A stretch of DNA of 64,000 nucleotides, taken from positions 930,001-994,000 of the forward strand of contig NZ_AQQV01000001.1 of assembly GCF_002088235.1 (NCBI RefSeq), written 5' to 3'. Numbering within the stretch: the stretch's first letter is position 1; each line of letters starts with the position of its first letter. Below, piece after piece: positions 24,548 to 33,919 of this stretch. The notes beneath the pieces are model-generated. The model did not search any database, had not been told where the DNA came from, and worked only from the letters and a program-made list of their open reading frames with translations. Source of the DNA: Oceanococcus atlanticus (GTDB lineage: Bacteria; Pseudomonadota; Gammaproteobacteria; Nevskiales; Oceanococcaceae). Made by a program: the position numbers and the translations under genes.

Positions 24548-26428
24548 ATGCGGACATTGACCCTTGCTGTTGGACTGATGCTGTCTTCTGCCCTGCTGGC
24601 ACAGACACCCACGCTGGAGGACTACCTGCGTCAGGCCAAGGAGCAGGGTCTCGCGCATGAGCCGGTGTGGCTCAACCTGGTCCACTACGACCGCACCGGC
24701 CCAGCCGACACACCGCAGTACCGCAGTCAGGTCGATGACGACAAGTTCTTCCTTGCCGAAAACGGCCGCCGTGACAGCGTGGCAGAACTTGAAGCCACCC
24801 TGCGCGGCCTGTTCGCCGAGCAGCCGCAAGGCAACCAGCATGCCCGCTGCCGCTTCCCCGCCCGCGCCGCCTGGCTGCAGGCGCAGCTCGCCTTCGGCGC
24901 CGAGCAACTGCCCGAGCTCAGCTGCCCGGACTATGCCGAGTGGCGCAGCATCGTCAAAGCGGAGCGGGTCACCCTGATCTTCCCCTCCTACTACCTCAAC
25001 AGCCCCTCCTCGATGTTCGGGCACACCTTGCTGCGTCTGGACCCGGCGGATGAAAGCCATTCCGAATGGCTCTCGTGGGCGGTCAATTTCGGTGCCGAGG
25101 TGGTGCCGGGTGACAACTCCATGTTCTACGCCTTCAAAGGGCTGACCGGCGGCTACCCGGGACGTTTCAATGTGGAGCAGTACTATCGCAAGATCCAGGA
25201 GTACAACCGCGACGAGAACCGCGACATCTGGGAGTACCCGCTCAACCTCAGTACGCAGGAAACCGAACGCATGGTGCTGCATCTGTGGGAGCTCAAAGAA
25301 ATCGATTTCGATTACTACTTCTTCGACGAAAACTGCTCCTACCGGGTCATGGAACTGCTTGAGGTGGCCCGCCCCGGCCTGGAGCTGACCGAGCGCTTCG
25401 AAAACACCGCCATCCCCATCGACACCGTGCGTGGCGCGCTGGAAAACGGCCTGGGCAACAGTCGCGTTTACCGTCCATCCAAAGCCAGCGAATTGAAGGA
25501 ACGGCTGCGTTACATCCCCGAATACCTGCACCCCAGGGTCATCGCCCTAAGCCACAGCACCGATGAAATGCAGCAGGACTGGTTTACCGCACTGGATGCA
25601 CCAATGCAGGCGCGCGTGATCGAGGCCGCCTACAAATACCTGCGCTACCGTCAGGTCGGTCTTGAACGTGATCCTGCGGCAGCCAAGACCAGCTTCGCCC
25701 TGCTCGGCGCGCTGCGCCAGCATGCCCAGGCGCTGCCCCGCGAAGACACCATAGCCCCCGGCCCGCCGGATCTGGGCCATGGCAGTCGCCGTCTCAGCAT
25801 CGGGCTGGGACAGGCTGAAAACCTGGACTACCTCAATTTTGGCCTGCGCCTGTCGCTGCACAGCCTGGAAGAACGTGGCTACGGTTTCCTGCAAGGCGCG
25901 CAGATCAATCTGGGCAATTTCCAGGGTCGCCTGGATGAAGATGGCCACTTGCGTATCGAGCGCATCGATCTGGTCGACATCTTTTCCCTGAGCCCGCGTG
26001 ACCGATTCTTCAAACCGCTGTCATGGAAGGTCATCACCGGACTTGAGCGGGAATGGATCAATGGCCGCGAACGTCAGGTTGCACACGTCAATGGCGGCGC
26101 CGGATACGCCACCGAACTGGCGCCAGGCGTGCAAACTTTTGCCCTGGCCATGGCCCGTCTGGAGCACAACAGCCAGTTCTCCCACGATCTGGAACCCGCT
26201 GCTGGCGTGCTCACCGGTTTGCTGTGGCATTTCGAGCAGCACACGGCGCGTCTGGAACTTGGCGCGGAGAAATTTGCCAATGGTGTGTCGCGCCGACGCG
26301 CTGTCTACCGTCATGGCATCGCCCTGAGTGCCGCTCACGCCCTCTCGCTGGAGTTTGAGCGCCACTGGGGTGATGTCCATCACAGCACCCGGGCAACGCT
26401 GCGCTATCACTACTATTACGCCCCATGA
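24548..26428 (+). CDS. DUF4105 domain outer-envelope protein (copy 2)
   Basis: A 626-residue paralogue of the divergent DUF4105 gene. The signal peptide is RTLTLAVGLMLSSALLA. Shared motifs are FPSYYLNSPSSMFGHTLLRLD, FKGLTGGYPGRFNVEQYYRKI, RDIWEYPLNL and FFDENCSYRVMELLEVARPG, again with the His and Cys candidates for a thiol active site. The C-terminal half is beta-rich and ends ATLRYHYYYAP, like an outer-membrane barrel. ATG 24548 is chosen; the longer frame begins inside the terminator. The stop overlaps the M16 peptidase start by four bases (ATGA), so the two products are probably used together at the outer membrane. Confidence 0.82.
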   Translation: MRTLTLAVGLMLSSALLAQTPTLEDYLRQAKEQGLAHEPVWLNLVHYDRTGPADTPQYRSQVDDDKFFLAENGRRDSVAELEATLRGLFAEQPQGNQHARCRFPARAAWLQAQLAFGAEQLPELSCPDYAEWRSIVKAERVTLIFPSYYLNSPSSMFGHTLLRLDPADESHSEWLSWAVNFGAEVVPGDNSMFYAFKGLTGGYPGRFNVEQYYRKIQEYNRDENRDIWEYPLNLSTQETERMVLHLWELKEIDFDYYFFDENCSYRVMELLEVARPGLELTERFENTAIPIDTVRGALENGLGNSRVYRPSKASELKERLRYIPEYLHPRVIALSHSTDEMQQDWFTALDAPMQARVIEAAYKYLRYRQVGLERDPAAAKTSFALLGALRQHAQALPREDTIAPGPPDLGHGSRRLSIGLGQAENLDYLNFGLRLSLHSLEERGYGFLQGAQINLGNFQGRLDEDGHLRIERIDLVDIFSLSPRDRFFKPLSWKVITGLEREWINGRERQVAHVNGGAGYATELAPGVQTFALAMARLEHNSQFSHDLEPAAGVLTGLLWHFEQHTARLELGAEKFANGVSRRRAVYRHGIALSAAHALSLEFERHWGDVHHSTRATLRYHYYYAP

Positions 26429-29175
26429 TTGCAAAAACCCTGATCCGTCTTGCCGGCCTCACCGCCGTGCTGAGTGTTTCGGCCTGTAGCCTGCTGCCAA
26501 GTGCAAACGCACCGGCCGAACTGCCGCTGCCCGACATCGACTACCAGACCTTCGTGCTCGACAACGGGCTGACCCTGATCGTGCACGAAGACCGAAAGAC
26601 GCCGATTGTCGCGGTGAACGTGTGGTACCACGTTGGCTCCAAGAACGAGCAAGCCGGCCGCACCGGCTTCGCCCACCTGTTCGAACACCTCATGTTCAAC
26701 GGCTCGGAGAACTACAACGATGAGTTCTTCCGCCCGCTGGAGAATGTCGGCGCCACCGGCCTCAACGGCACGACCAACGCGGATCGCACCAACTACTTTG
26801 CCAATGTGCCGACGCCCTCGCTCGACACCCTGCTGTGGCTGGAATCAGATCGCATGGGGCACCTGCTGGGCGCCATCGACCAGGCCAAGCTGGATGAGCA
26901 GCGTGGCGTGGTCCAGAACGAGAAACGCCAGCGTGAAAATCAGCCCTACGGCAAGATCTGGGATCTGATCCCGCAGTACAGCTATCCCGAAGGCCATCCC
27001 TATTCCTGGAGCGTGATTGGCTCGATGCAGGATCTCGACGCCGCCACGCTGGATGACGTCAAACACTGGTTCAAAACCTGGTACGGCGCGGCCAATGCGG
27101 TCATCGTGATCGCCGGTGATATCGACGCGCAGACGGCCAAGGCCAAGGTCGAGGCCTACTTCGGTGACATTCCGGCGGGGCCACGCCTGCAACGCGCCGA
27201 GAGCTGGCCCGCGCCGATGACCGATACCCGTGAAGTCACCGTGCAGGACGACGTGCCGCAGGCACGCAGCTACTTTGTCTGGAATGTGGCCCCCAACTTC
27301 AGCCGCGACCTGATTCACTTGCAGACCGCTGCCGATGCGCTGGCCAATGGCAAAACCAGCCGTCTGTATCGCAGCTTGGTGCACGAGCAGCAGCGCGCCA
27401 CCGATGTCGGTGCCTTCGTGCTGCCGCGCGAGCTCGGCTCCCAGTTCATGGTCTGGGTCACCGCACGCCCTGGCGAGGACATTGCCGAGCTGGAGCAACA
27501 CGTCATTGACGCGGTCGACACACTGATCGCTCAGGGCCCCAGCAGCGAAGAACTGGAACGCAGCCGCACCGGGCTGTATGTCGGCATGCTGCGCGGCATG
27601 CAGCAGGTCGGTGGCTTCGGCGGTAAATCCGATCTGCTGGCCAGCGCCGCCGTTATTGCAGGCGACCCGGGCGCCTGGAAAGACGAGCTCAGCTGGCTGC
27701 GCGAGGCGACCCCGCACAGCGTTCAGAACAGCCTGAAAACCTGGCTCGGCCAGGGCCACCTGCGCCTGCGGGTCGAACCCAGCACGCCCGGCCGCACCAG
27801 CGGCCAAGATGTCGACCGCAGTCGACTGCCCGAACCGGGCCAGGCCAAACCGCTGACCTTGCCGCCGATGCAGCGCGCGCGCCTGTCCAACGGTCTGGAA
27901 GTGGTCTTGCTGGAACGCCGCGAGTTACCGCTGGTCGAGGTGCGCCTGCTCAGCCGCGGCGGCTACGCGGCCGATCCCAAAGGCATGGAAGGCCTGGCTA
28001 CGCTGAGCATGGGCATGCTCGACGAAGGCACCACCACGCGCAGCGCGCTGGACATCGCCAGTGAACTCGACAGCCTCGGGGCGAGCATCTCCAGCGGCGC
28101 CTCACTGGATCTGGCCAGCGTCAGCCTGTCGGCGGTCAGCACGCGCCTTGAACCCGCCCTCGACATCTACCGCGACATCATCCGCAACCCGACCTTCCCA
28201 GCGGCAGAGATCGAGCGTCTGCGCCCGCGCATACTCGCCGGCATCGCCCAGGAAAAAGCCAGCCCGTTCCAGGCCGCCTTGCGCATCCTGCCGCCGTTGC
28301 TCTACGGCGAAGATCACCCTTACGGTGTGCCCATGACCGGCAGCGGCTATGTGCACAGCGTTGAAGCCATCCAGCGCGACGATGTCGTGCGCTTCTACCA
28401 GCAGCGCATTGCACCGCAGAACAGTCAGCTGCTGGTGGTCGGCGACATCGATATGGCCCGCCTGCAACCGCTGCTGGAAGCGCGTTTTGGCGACTGGCGC
28501 AGCAGCCAGGCCAGCGCACCGCCCAACGCCACCACGCAGGCGCTAGCCTCCGGGCAACGCATCTATCTGGTCGACAAGCCCGGCGCACCACAAACCGTGA
28601 TCCTGGCCGGCCATCTGGCGCCCTCGCCGCGTGATCCCGACGATCTCGCCATGCAGGCCGCCAACACCGCATTCGGCGGCATGTTCACCTCGCGTATCAA
28701 CATGAATCTGCGCGAAGACAAACACTGGTCCTACGGGGCTGGCAGCGCGATCTTCAGCGCCCACGATCAACGCCCGTTCATCGTCTACAGCCGGGTTCAA
28801 GGTGACAAGACCGTGGCGGCGATGCGTGAAGTCCAGCGTGAACTGCGCGAGCTCACCGGCAAGCGCCCGATCCGTGCTGAAGAGCTGCGCGCGGTGGTCC
28901 GCAATGAGACCTTGTCGTTGCCCGGCCGCAATGAATCGCTGGGTCAGCTGGCCGGCTCTGCCTCCCGCATCCTCAGCCTCGACCTGCCCGACGACTACTA
29001 CAACCAGCTGGTTGATCAGCTCAATGCCATGAGCCTGGACGAAGTGCGCGCCGGGGCGCGCAAACTGGTCCATCCGGATGCCCTGACCTGGGTCCTGATT
29101 GGCGATATGGCGGCCCACCGCGAGGCACTCGAATCGCTTGGTTGGGGTCCGGTGACCGAGTTGTCACTCGATTGA
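26425..29175 (+). CDS. M16 family zinc peptidase, lipoprotein
   Basis: A 916-residue protein of two M16 halves. The lipobox SVSAC after a short signal peptide indicates a lipoprotein. The N-terminal half has the inverted zinc motif HLFEH (in FAHLFEHLMFNGSENY) and the downstream Glu region RGVVQNEKRQREN. The C-terminal half (from about residue 480, RLSNGLEVVLLERRELPLVEV) lacks HxxEH and completes the clamshell, including FTSRINMNLREDKHWSYG. Such enzymes degrade small peptides or unfolded protein fragments in the periplasm. It is translationally coupled to the DUF4105 gene. Confidence 0.92.
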   Translation: MIAKTLIRLAGLTAVLSVSACSLLPSANAPAELPLPDIDYQTFVLDNGLTLIVHEDRKTPIVAVNVWYHVGSKNEQAGRTGFAHLFEHLMFNGSENYNDEFFRPLENVGATGLNGTTNADRTNYFANVPTPSLDTLLWLESDRMGHLLGAIDQAKLDEQRGVVQNEKRQRENQPYGKIWDLIPQYSYPEGHPYSWSVIGSMQDLDAATLDDVKHWFKTWYGAANAVIVIAGDIDAQTAKAKVEAYFGDIPAGPRLQRAESWPAPMTDTREVTVQDDVPQARSYFVWNVAPNFSRDLIHLQTAADALANGKTSRLYRSLVHEQQRATDVGAFVLPRELGSQFMVWVTARPGEDIAELEQHVIDAVDTLIAQGPSSEELERSRTGLYVGMLRGMQQVGGFGGKSDLLASAAVIAGDPGAWKDELSWLREATPHSVQNSLKTWLGQGHLRLRVEPSTPGRTSGQDVDRSRLPEPGQAKPLTLPPMQRARLSNGLEVVLLERRELPLVEVRLLSRGGYAADPKGMEGLATLSMGMLDEGTTTRSALDIASELDSLGASISSGASLDLASVSLSAVSTRLEPALDIYRDIIRNPTFPAAEIERLRPRILAGIAQEKASPFQAALRILPPLLYGEDHPYGVPMTGSGYVHSVEAIQRDDVVRFYQQRIAPQNSQLLVVGDIDMARLQPLLEARFGDWRSSQASAPPNATTQALASGQRIYLVDKPGAPQTVILAGHLAPSPRDPDDLAMQAANTAFGGMFTSRINMNLREDKHWSYGAGSAIFSAHDQRPFIVYSRVQGDKTVAAMREVQRELRELTGKRPIRAEELRAVVRNETLSLPGRNESLGQLAGSASRILSLDLPDDYYNQLVDQLNAMSLDEVRAGARKLVHPDALTWVLIGDMAAHREALESLGWGPVTELSLD

Positions 29176-29177
29176 CC

Positions 29178-29513
29178 ATGGCTGTTGCGCTACTGCTTGC
29201 ACTCGGCGCAGCCGCACTCAGCGGCCTGTGGGTCTGGCGCCAATGGCGCCAGCAACCCATGCGCATGGACGATGCGCGCATCTTTACCCACGGCGCCGCC
29301 GCCGCGCTGGTGCTGGGCCTGCTGGTGCTCGGCCTGGATCAGCACGAGCCGACTCATGGCGCAGGCCTGCTGGTGATCTTCCTCAGCCTGGCCACCGGCA
29401 TGCTGCTGTTTCTCAAACGCCAGCGTCAGCAAGCCTTTCCCGGCGCCCTGATGCTGCTGCACGGCCTGCTCGGCAGCCTCGCCGTGGCGCTGGCTGCATG
29501 GGCGCTGGCCTGA
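29178..29513 (+). CDS. Hypothetical small membrane protein
   Basis: A 111-residue protein with about four hydrophobic helices (residues 2-18, 34-50, 58-74, 86-108) and a short basic loop (WRQWRQQPMR). It is unrecognised. ATG 29178 lies two bases after the M16 stop, so it belongs to the same operon, and trmL starts three bases after it. A His-containing second helix (FTHGAAAALVLGLLVLGLDQHEPTHG) is notable. Confidence 0.6.
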   Translation: MAVALLLALGAAALSGLWVWRQWRQQPMRMDDARIFTHGAAAALVLGLLVLGLDQHEPTHGAGLLVIFLSLATGMLLFLKRQRQQAFPGALMLLHGLLGSLAVALAAWALA

Positions 29514-29516
29514 CCC

Positions 29517-30002
29517 ATGGCCTGGCTTCACGTCATCCTGTTTCAGCCGGAAATTCCGCCCAACACCGGCAATGTCATCCGGCTGTGCGCCAACACCGGC
29601 GCGCGCCTGCATCTGATCGAACCGCTGGGTTTCGAGGTTGATGACAAACGCTTGCGCCGTGCCGGCCTGGACTATCACGAATTCGCCAGCCTGCAGCTGC
29701 ACCCTGACCTAGAGCACTGCCTGCACGCCATCGAAACCGAACAGGGCCATCCGGCACGCCTGTTCGCCCTGACCACACGCGGCACGGCGAGCAGCCACGC
29801 CACCACCTATCAGCCGGGTGATGCGCTGTTGTTCGGCCCGGAAACCCGCGGCCTTGATCAGGCGCTGATCGACAGCCTGCCTGCGGGGCAGCGTCTGCGC
29901 ATCCCGCTGCGCCCGGACAACCGCAGCCTCAATCTGTCCAATGCCGTGGCGGTGGTGGTCTACGAAGCGTGGCGACAGCAGGGCTTTTGCGGCAGCGCCT
30001 GA
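29517..30002 (+). CDS. trmL: tRNA (cytidine(34)-2'-O)-methyltransferase
   Basis: A 161-residue SPOUT methyltransferase that 2'-O-methylates the wobble base of tRNA-Leu isoacceptors. The family motifs are clear: ILFQPEIPPNTGNVIRLCANTG, LLFGPETRGL, and the knot motif RIPLRPDNRSLNLSNAVAVVVYEAWRQ. Length matches E. coli TrmL. It follows the small membrane protein gene by three bases. Confidence 0.95.
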   Translation: MAWLHVILFQPEIPPNTGNVIRLCANTGARLHLIEPLGFEVDDKRLRRAGLDYHEFASLQLHPDLEHCLHAIETEQGHPARLFALTTRGTASSHATTYQPGDALLFGPETRGLDQALIDSLPAGQRLRIPLRPDNRSLNLSNAVAVVVYEAWRQQGFCGSA

Positions 30003-30088
30003 ACCTGCGGTTTGTGCATACAAAAACCTTGCCAACCCGAGCCAGCTGCCCGGTAGAATAGGCTCATGTCCACTCATCTACTGCCTGC

Positions 30089-31552
30089 ATGAAACACGCT
30101 CTGGGCCTGAAACTCAGCCAGGGTTTGAGTCTGACCCCGGCGTTGCAGCAAGCCATCAAGCTGCTACAGATGTCGACGCTGGATCTGCAACAGGAGATCC
30201 AGGATGCGTTGGAAGGCAATTTGATGCTCGAGCGCGAAGACGCTGATGGCGAGGTCGAAGTCGCGGTCAGCAATGAGGAGCGCGAAGAGCGCCCGAGCAG
30301 CGAAACGCGTGACAACGCCGAAGTCGGCGAAAGTGATCAAATCCCTGATGAGCTGCCCAACGACTTCGAGTGGGACGATGTCTACACCGGCTCCAGCAGC
30401 GGTGACCGCGAAGCCGATCAGGCCCTTTACGATTACCGTCAGGCCAATATTCACAGCGGCCCGGATCTCAAGACTCATCTGCAGGACCAGGTCGCGCTGG
30501 AAGATCTCAGCGACGCCGAAGCGCTGGCCATGGATCATCTGATTGATGCGCTGGATGAGCGCGGTTTTCTGTCCGGTGAAGACATCTCGCTGGACGACAT
30601 CGCCACCCGCTGCGGTCTGAGCGAAGACGCCATGGATGCCCTGCTCGCGCGCCTGCAGGCTTGCGACCCCTCCGGCGTGGGCGCCCGCGACCTCAGCGAA
30701 TGCCTGCTGATCCAGCTGGCCAGCCTGCCGGAGTCACCCAGCCGGGCGCTGGCGCGTTGCCTGGTGCGTGATCATCTGGATGCTCTGGGGCAGCCCAATC
30801 CTTACCAGCGCCTGCGTCATATCCTGCCCGGGCCGGAGGTCAGCGAAGAGGCGTTTGAACAGGCTCTGAGCCTGCTGCGCGGGCTGACCCTGGACCCGGG
30901 TGCCGGTTTTATTCCGCACGAGCAGCAGTATGTCGCGCCGGATGTCTATGTGCGCAAGATCGAAGGCCGCTGGCAGGCCAGCATCAACCCCGACATTGCG
31001 CCCAAACTGCGAATCAACGGCACCTATCAAGATCTGGTCAAACGTGCCGATAACAGTCCGGATCAGAAGCTGCTGAAACAGCATCTGCAGGAAGCCCGGT
31101 ACTTTTTGCACAGTCTCAAGAGCCGCAACGAGACCCTGCTGAAAGTCGCACAGGAAATAGTTGATCGGCAGCGGGGTTTCCTGGAATATGGACCTGAGGC
31201 CATGCGCCCGCTGGTGCTGCGTGACATCGCCGGACAGCTCGGAATACACGAATCCACCGTGTCCCGGGCCACCGCGCACAAGTACATGCATACACCGCGT
31301 GGGTTGTATGAACTCAAGTACTTTTTCTCTAGCGCCGTGAGCACGGCAGAAGGAGGTAGCTGCTCGGCAACTGCGATCCAGGCCATGATCCGCAGGCTCG
31401 TCAATGAGGAAAATCCAGCCAAACCCTTGAGCGACAACCGTCTGACCCAAATATTGAAAGATGAGGGCATTCAGGTCGCTCGACGCACGGTCGCCAAGTA
31501 CCGTGAAGGCATGAACATTCCTCCGTCGCACGAGCGCAAACGCATGGCCTAA
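30089..31552 (+). CDS. rpoN: RNA polymerase sigma-54 factor
   Basis: A 487-residue sigma-54. Region I is LSQGLSLTPALQQAIKLLQMS, followed by an acidic region II. The core-binding and HTH regions include the LQACDPSGVGARDL segment and the GIHESTVSRATAHKYM recognition helix. The RpoN box ARRTVAKYREGMNIP is intact near the end. It directs activator-dependent transcription, such as nitrogen, motility and polysaccharide genes. The usual upstream lptA-lptB genes are absent here; trmL precedes it. The downstream genes hpf and ptsN keep the standard order. Confidence 0.97.
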   Translation: MKHALGLKLSQGLSLTPALQQAIKLLQMSTLDLQQEIQDALEGNLMLEREDADGEVEVAVSNEEREERPSSETRDNAEVGESDQIPDELPNDFEWDDVYTGSSSGDREADQALYDYRQANIHSGPDLKTHLQDQVALEDLSDAEALAMDHLIDALDERGFLSGEDISLDDIATRCGLSEDAMDALLARLQACDPSGVGARDLSECLLIQLASLPESPSRALARCLVRDHLDALGQPNPYQRLRHILPGPEVSEEAFEQALSLLRGLTLDPGAGFIPHEQQYVAPDVYVRKIEGRWQASINPDIAPKLRINGTYQDLVKRADNSPDQKLLKQHLQEARYFLHSLKSRNETLLKVAQEIVDRQRGFLEYGPEAMRPLVLRDIAGQLGIHESTVSRATAHKYMHTPRGLYELKYFFSSAVSTAEGGSCSATAIQAMIRRLVNEENPAKPLSDNRLTQILKDEGIQVARRTVAKYREGMNIPPSHERKRMA

Positions 31553-31630
31553 ACAGACCGCAGCCGGTTTCACCGGTTGAGCATGACCGGTACTGGTTGC
31601 GGAATCCGTCTCGTTACAGGAGAGCAACAC

Positions 31631-31960
31631 ATGAATCTGAATATCACCGGTCATCACGTCGATCTCACGCCGCCCATGCGCGAGTTTGTCGAGAACAAGC
31701 TGCAGCGCATCGAGCGACACTTCGAGAATATGATTGATGCCAACGTGATCCTCACCGTGGAGAGAGACCGCCACATCGCAGAAGCCACGCTTCATGCCCG
31801 CGGTGCCAACCTCCATGCCGAGGCAGAGTCGGACAACATGTACAAGGCCGTCGACAAGCTGATTGACAAGCTCGACCGCCAGACCTGTAAACACAAGGAA
31901 AAGCACACCGATCATCATCAGCGTGAAGGCCTGCGCGCCGCCGCTGGACAGCTGCAGTAA
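31631..31960 (+). CDS. hpf: Ribosome hibernation promoting factor
   Basis: A 109-residue short-type HPF: MNLNITGHHVDLTPPMREFVENKLQRI, then FENMIDANVILTVERDRHIAEATLHARGANLHAEAES and DNMYKAVDKLIDKLDRQ, with a His/Lys-rich tail. It binds the 30S decoding area and stabilises inactive 70S/100S ribosomes. AGGAGA seven bases upstream supports ATG 31631 over the longer frame from 31577. It lies between rpoN and ptsN and is followed by a strong terminator. Confidence 0.93.
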   Translation: MNLNITGHHVDLTPPMREFVENKLQRIERHFENMIDANVILTVERDRHIAEATLHARGANLHAEAESDNMYKAVDKLIDKLDRQTCKHKEKHTDHHQREGLRAAAGQLQ

Positions 31961-31990
31961 GCCGACGCTTTAAAGCGTCATCAAACCGCG

Positions 31991-32023
31991 ACGGTGGACA
32001 TGGCATCATGTCCACCGTTTTTT
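31991..32023 (+). terminator. Strong Rho-independent terminator after hpf
   Basis: CGGTGGACATG and CATGTCCACCG form a perfect 11-bp stem with a GCAT loop, followed by six T residues. A 16-base perfect palindrome (GACGCTTTAAAGCGTC, 31964-31979) precedes it. It separates rpoN-hpf from the ptsN operon, which therefore probably has its own promoter in 32024-32078. Confidence 0.9.
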
Positions 32024-32078
32024 ATTTCCGATGGCAGAATAAAGCCGTACACAAGATAGCCCGACCGAAGGATCCATC

Positions 32079-32537
32079 ATGAATCTCGCCGAGTTTCTCA
32101 AGCCCAGTGCCGTGACTATCAATACGGACATCACCAGCAAGAAGCGCGCACTGGAAGAAGTCAGCCGCCTGCTCACCGCGCACGCCGAGCTGGTCTCGGA
32201 AAAGGACGTGCTGACCAGTCTGATCAATCGCGAAAAGCTGGGCAGCACCGGCCTGGGTGCCGGCGTGGCCATTCCGCACGGGCGCCTCAAGGGTCTGGAG
32301 TCGGCCGTGGCCGCCTTCGTCAAGCTGGGCCAGCCGATCGACTATGACGCCAACGACGAACAGCCCGTCGACCTGGTCTTTGGTCTGCTGGTGCCGCAGG
32401 AGGCGACGGCAGAGCACCTGCAGATTCTGGCCAAGATCGCGGAGATGTTTCGCGATGAAAACAATCTGGCCGCCATCCGTCAGGCCGGCGACAGCGAAAC
32501 CGTGCACAAATTGTTGACCAGCCCGCAGGGCGCCTGA
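32079..32537 (+). CDS. ptsN: Nitrogen phosphotransferase system EIIA(Ntr)
   Basis: A 152-residue EIIA of the fructose/nitrogen type. The phosphorylated His67 is in GAGVAIPHGRLKGL. It receives phosphate through EI and HPr and regulates potassium and nitrogen functions instead of importing sugar. GAAGGA about seven bases before ATG 32079 supports the start. It is the first gene of ptsN-hprK-rapZ-EIIA(Man)-HPr-EI, whose genes nearly touch or overlap. Confidence 0.95.
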   Translation: MNLAEFLKPSAVTINTDITSKKRALEEVSRLLTAHAELVSEKDVLTSLINREKLGSTGLGAGVAIPHGRLKGLESAVAAFVKLGQPIDYDANDEQPVDLVFGLLVPQEATAEHLQILAKIAEMFRDENNLAAIRQAGDSETVHKLLTSPQGA

Positions 32538-32538
32538 C

Positions 32539-33042
32539 ATGGCCAGCGGCCAGGTGCATGGCGTTCTCATTGAGGTGGACGGTTGCGGCGTGCTGATCAG
32601 CGGCCCGGCCGGCGCCGGAAAAAGCCAGCTGGGTCTGGAACTGATCAGCCGTGGGCACGCCTTTGTCGGCGACGATGCCGTGCAGGTCGAACGCGACGGT
32701 GAGCAGCTCAGCGGTCAGGGGCTTGAAGAATGCGCCGAATTTCTCGCCCTGCGTTGCGGTGTTGTGGTCAACGTAGCCCGCCAGTTTGGCCCTGAGCGTT
32801 TGCGCACGCAGGCCTGCATTGATCTGGTGGTAAGCCCCGGCCCGGCCCTGCTGCCGAGCGAGCCGATTCCGCAATACGACATCCTCGGCCTCAAACGCCC
32901 GCATCATTTTCTCGCCACCCTGCCCGGCTCGGCCGAAACGGTCGAAGCGCTGGTGCGCCACTGGCATGACGTGCAGGCCGGTTATGACGCGGCGGCCGAC
33001 CTCGCCGCCCGCCAGGCCGCACGTCTCAACGCGACCCTCTGA
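32539..33042 (+). CDS. hprK: HPr kinase/phosphorylase, short form
   Basis: A 167-residue protein holding only the C-terminal catalytic domain of HprK. It has the Walker A loop GPAGAGKSQLGLELISRGH, FVGDDAVQVER, CGVVVNVARQFG and SEPIPQYDILG. The N-terminal domain of the Firmicutes enzyme is missing, as in alphaproteobacterial short HprK. It phosphorylates HPr at its regulatory Ser; that Ser is present in the HPr encoded 1.3 kb downstream. It begins one base after the ptsN stop and its last base overlaps rapZ. Confidence 0.88.
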   Translation: MASGQVHGVLIEVDGCGVLISGPAGAGKSQLGLELISRGHAFVGDDAVQVERDGEQLSGQGLEECAEFLALRCGVVVNVARQFGPERLRTQACIDLVVSPGPALLPSEPIPQYDILGLKRPHHFLATLPGSAETVEALVRHWHDVQAGYDAAADLAARQAARLNATL

Positions 33043-33917
33043 TGGTCGATCAACGCCAGGAACTGCTGATCGTCAGCGGCCTGTCGGGGGCGGGCAAGAG
33101 CATCGTGCTCGACATGCTTGAGGACCTCAACTACTACTGCATCGACAACCTGCCGCTGAGCATGCTCGGCACCCTGCATCCGCGCGCCCTGGCGCAGACC
33201 GATGTGCGCTGCAATCGCATGGCCATCGGTATCGATGCCCGCACCGGTGGACACATCGAACAGGTGCCGGATTTGCTCAGCAACCTGCGTGCGGCCAACC
33301 CCGGCTTCCACACCCGGGTGATGTTCCTGCATGCCGACACCGACGTGCTGCTGCGACGGTTCTCCGAAACCCGGCGCAAGCATCCGTTGACCAATGCCCA
33401 GACCAGCCTCGGTGATGCCTTGGCAGCGGAACGACAACTGCTTGAGCCGGTGGCGGAAATCGCTGACTTCACGCTGGACACCAGCCTGACCAACCTGCAC
33501 GAGCTGCGCGAGCGTATCCGCACCACGCTGGCCAGCGACAGCGAAAGCCAGATGATGCTGCAACTGCAGTCCTTCGGCTTCAAATACGGCGTGCCCGACG
33601 GGGTCGATCTGGTGTTCGATGTGCGCTGTCTGCCCAACCCGCACTGGGAGCCTTCACTGCGCAAGCTGACCGGGCGTGATCCGGCCATTCGTCAGTGGCT
33701 CGAACAACAGGCCCCGGTTCAGGCCATGGCCCGCGACATTCTGGGTTTTCTGCAGAACTGGCTGCCGGCCTATCAGCAACAAAACCGCAATTACCTAACC
33801 GTGGCGATTGGCTGCACCGGTGGTCAGCACCGCTCGGTCTATCTGGTCGAACGACTGGCCAGCGAACTGGCCGATGCCGACCTCAAAATTCTCGTTCGCC
33901 ACACCGAGATTCGATAA
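33042..33917 (+). CDS. rapZ: RNase adapter protein RapZ
   Basis: A 291-residue protein with a Walker A loop (GLSGAGKS, about residues 11-18), CIDNLP and the RapZ C-terminal domain (SFGFKYGVPDGVDLVFDVRCLPNP and TVAIGCTGGQHRSVYLVERLA). In E. coli RapZ presents small RNA GlmZ to RNase E and senses glucosamine-6-phosphate, tuning cell-wall precursor supply. The GlmY/GlmZ RNAs may be absent here. The position between hprK and the EIIA(Man) gene is common in proteobacteria. Confidence 0.95.
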   Translation: MVDQRQELLIVSGLSGAGKSIVLDMLEDLNYYCIDNLPLSMLGTLHPRALAQTDVRCNRMAIGIDARTGGHIEQVPDLLSNLRAANPGFHTRVMFLHADTDVLLRRFSETRRKHPLTNAQTSLGDALAAERQLLEPVAEIADFTLDTSLTNLHELRERIRTTLASDSESQMMLQLQSFGFKYGVPDGVDLVFDVRCLPNPHWEPSLRKLTGRDPAIRQWLEQQAPVQAMARDILGFLQNWLPAYQQQNRNYLTVAIGCTGGQHRSVYLVERLASELADADLKILVRHTEIR

Positions 33918-33919
33918 CC

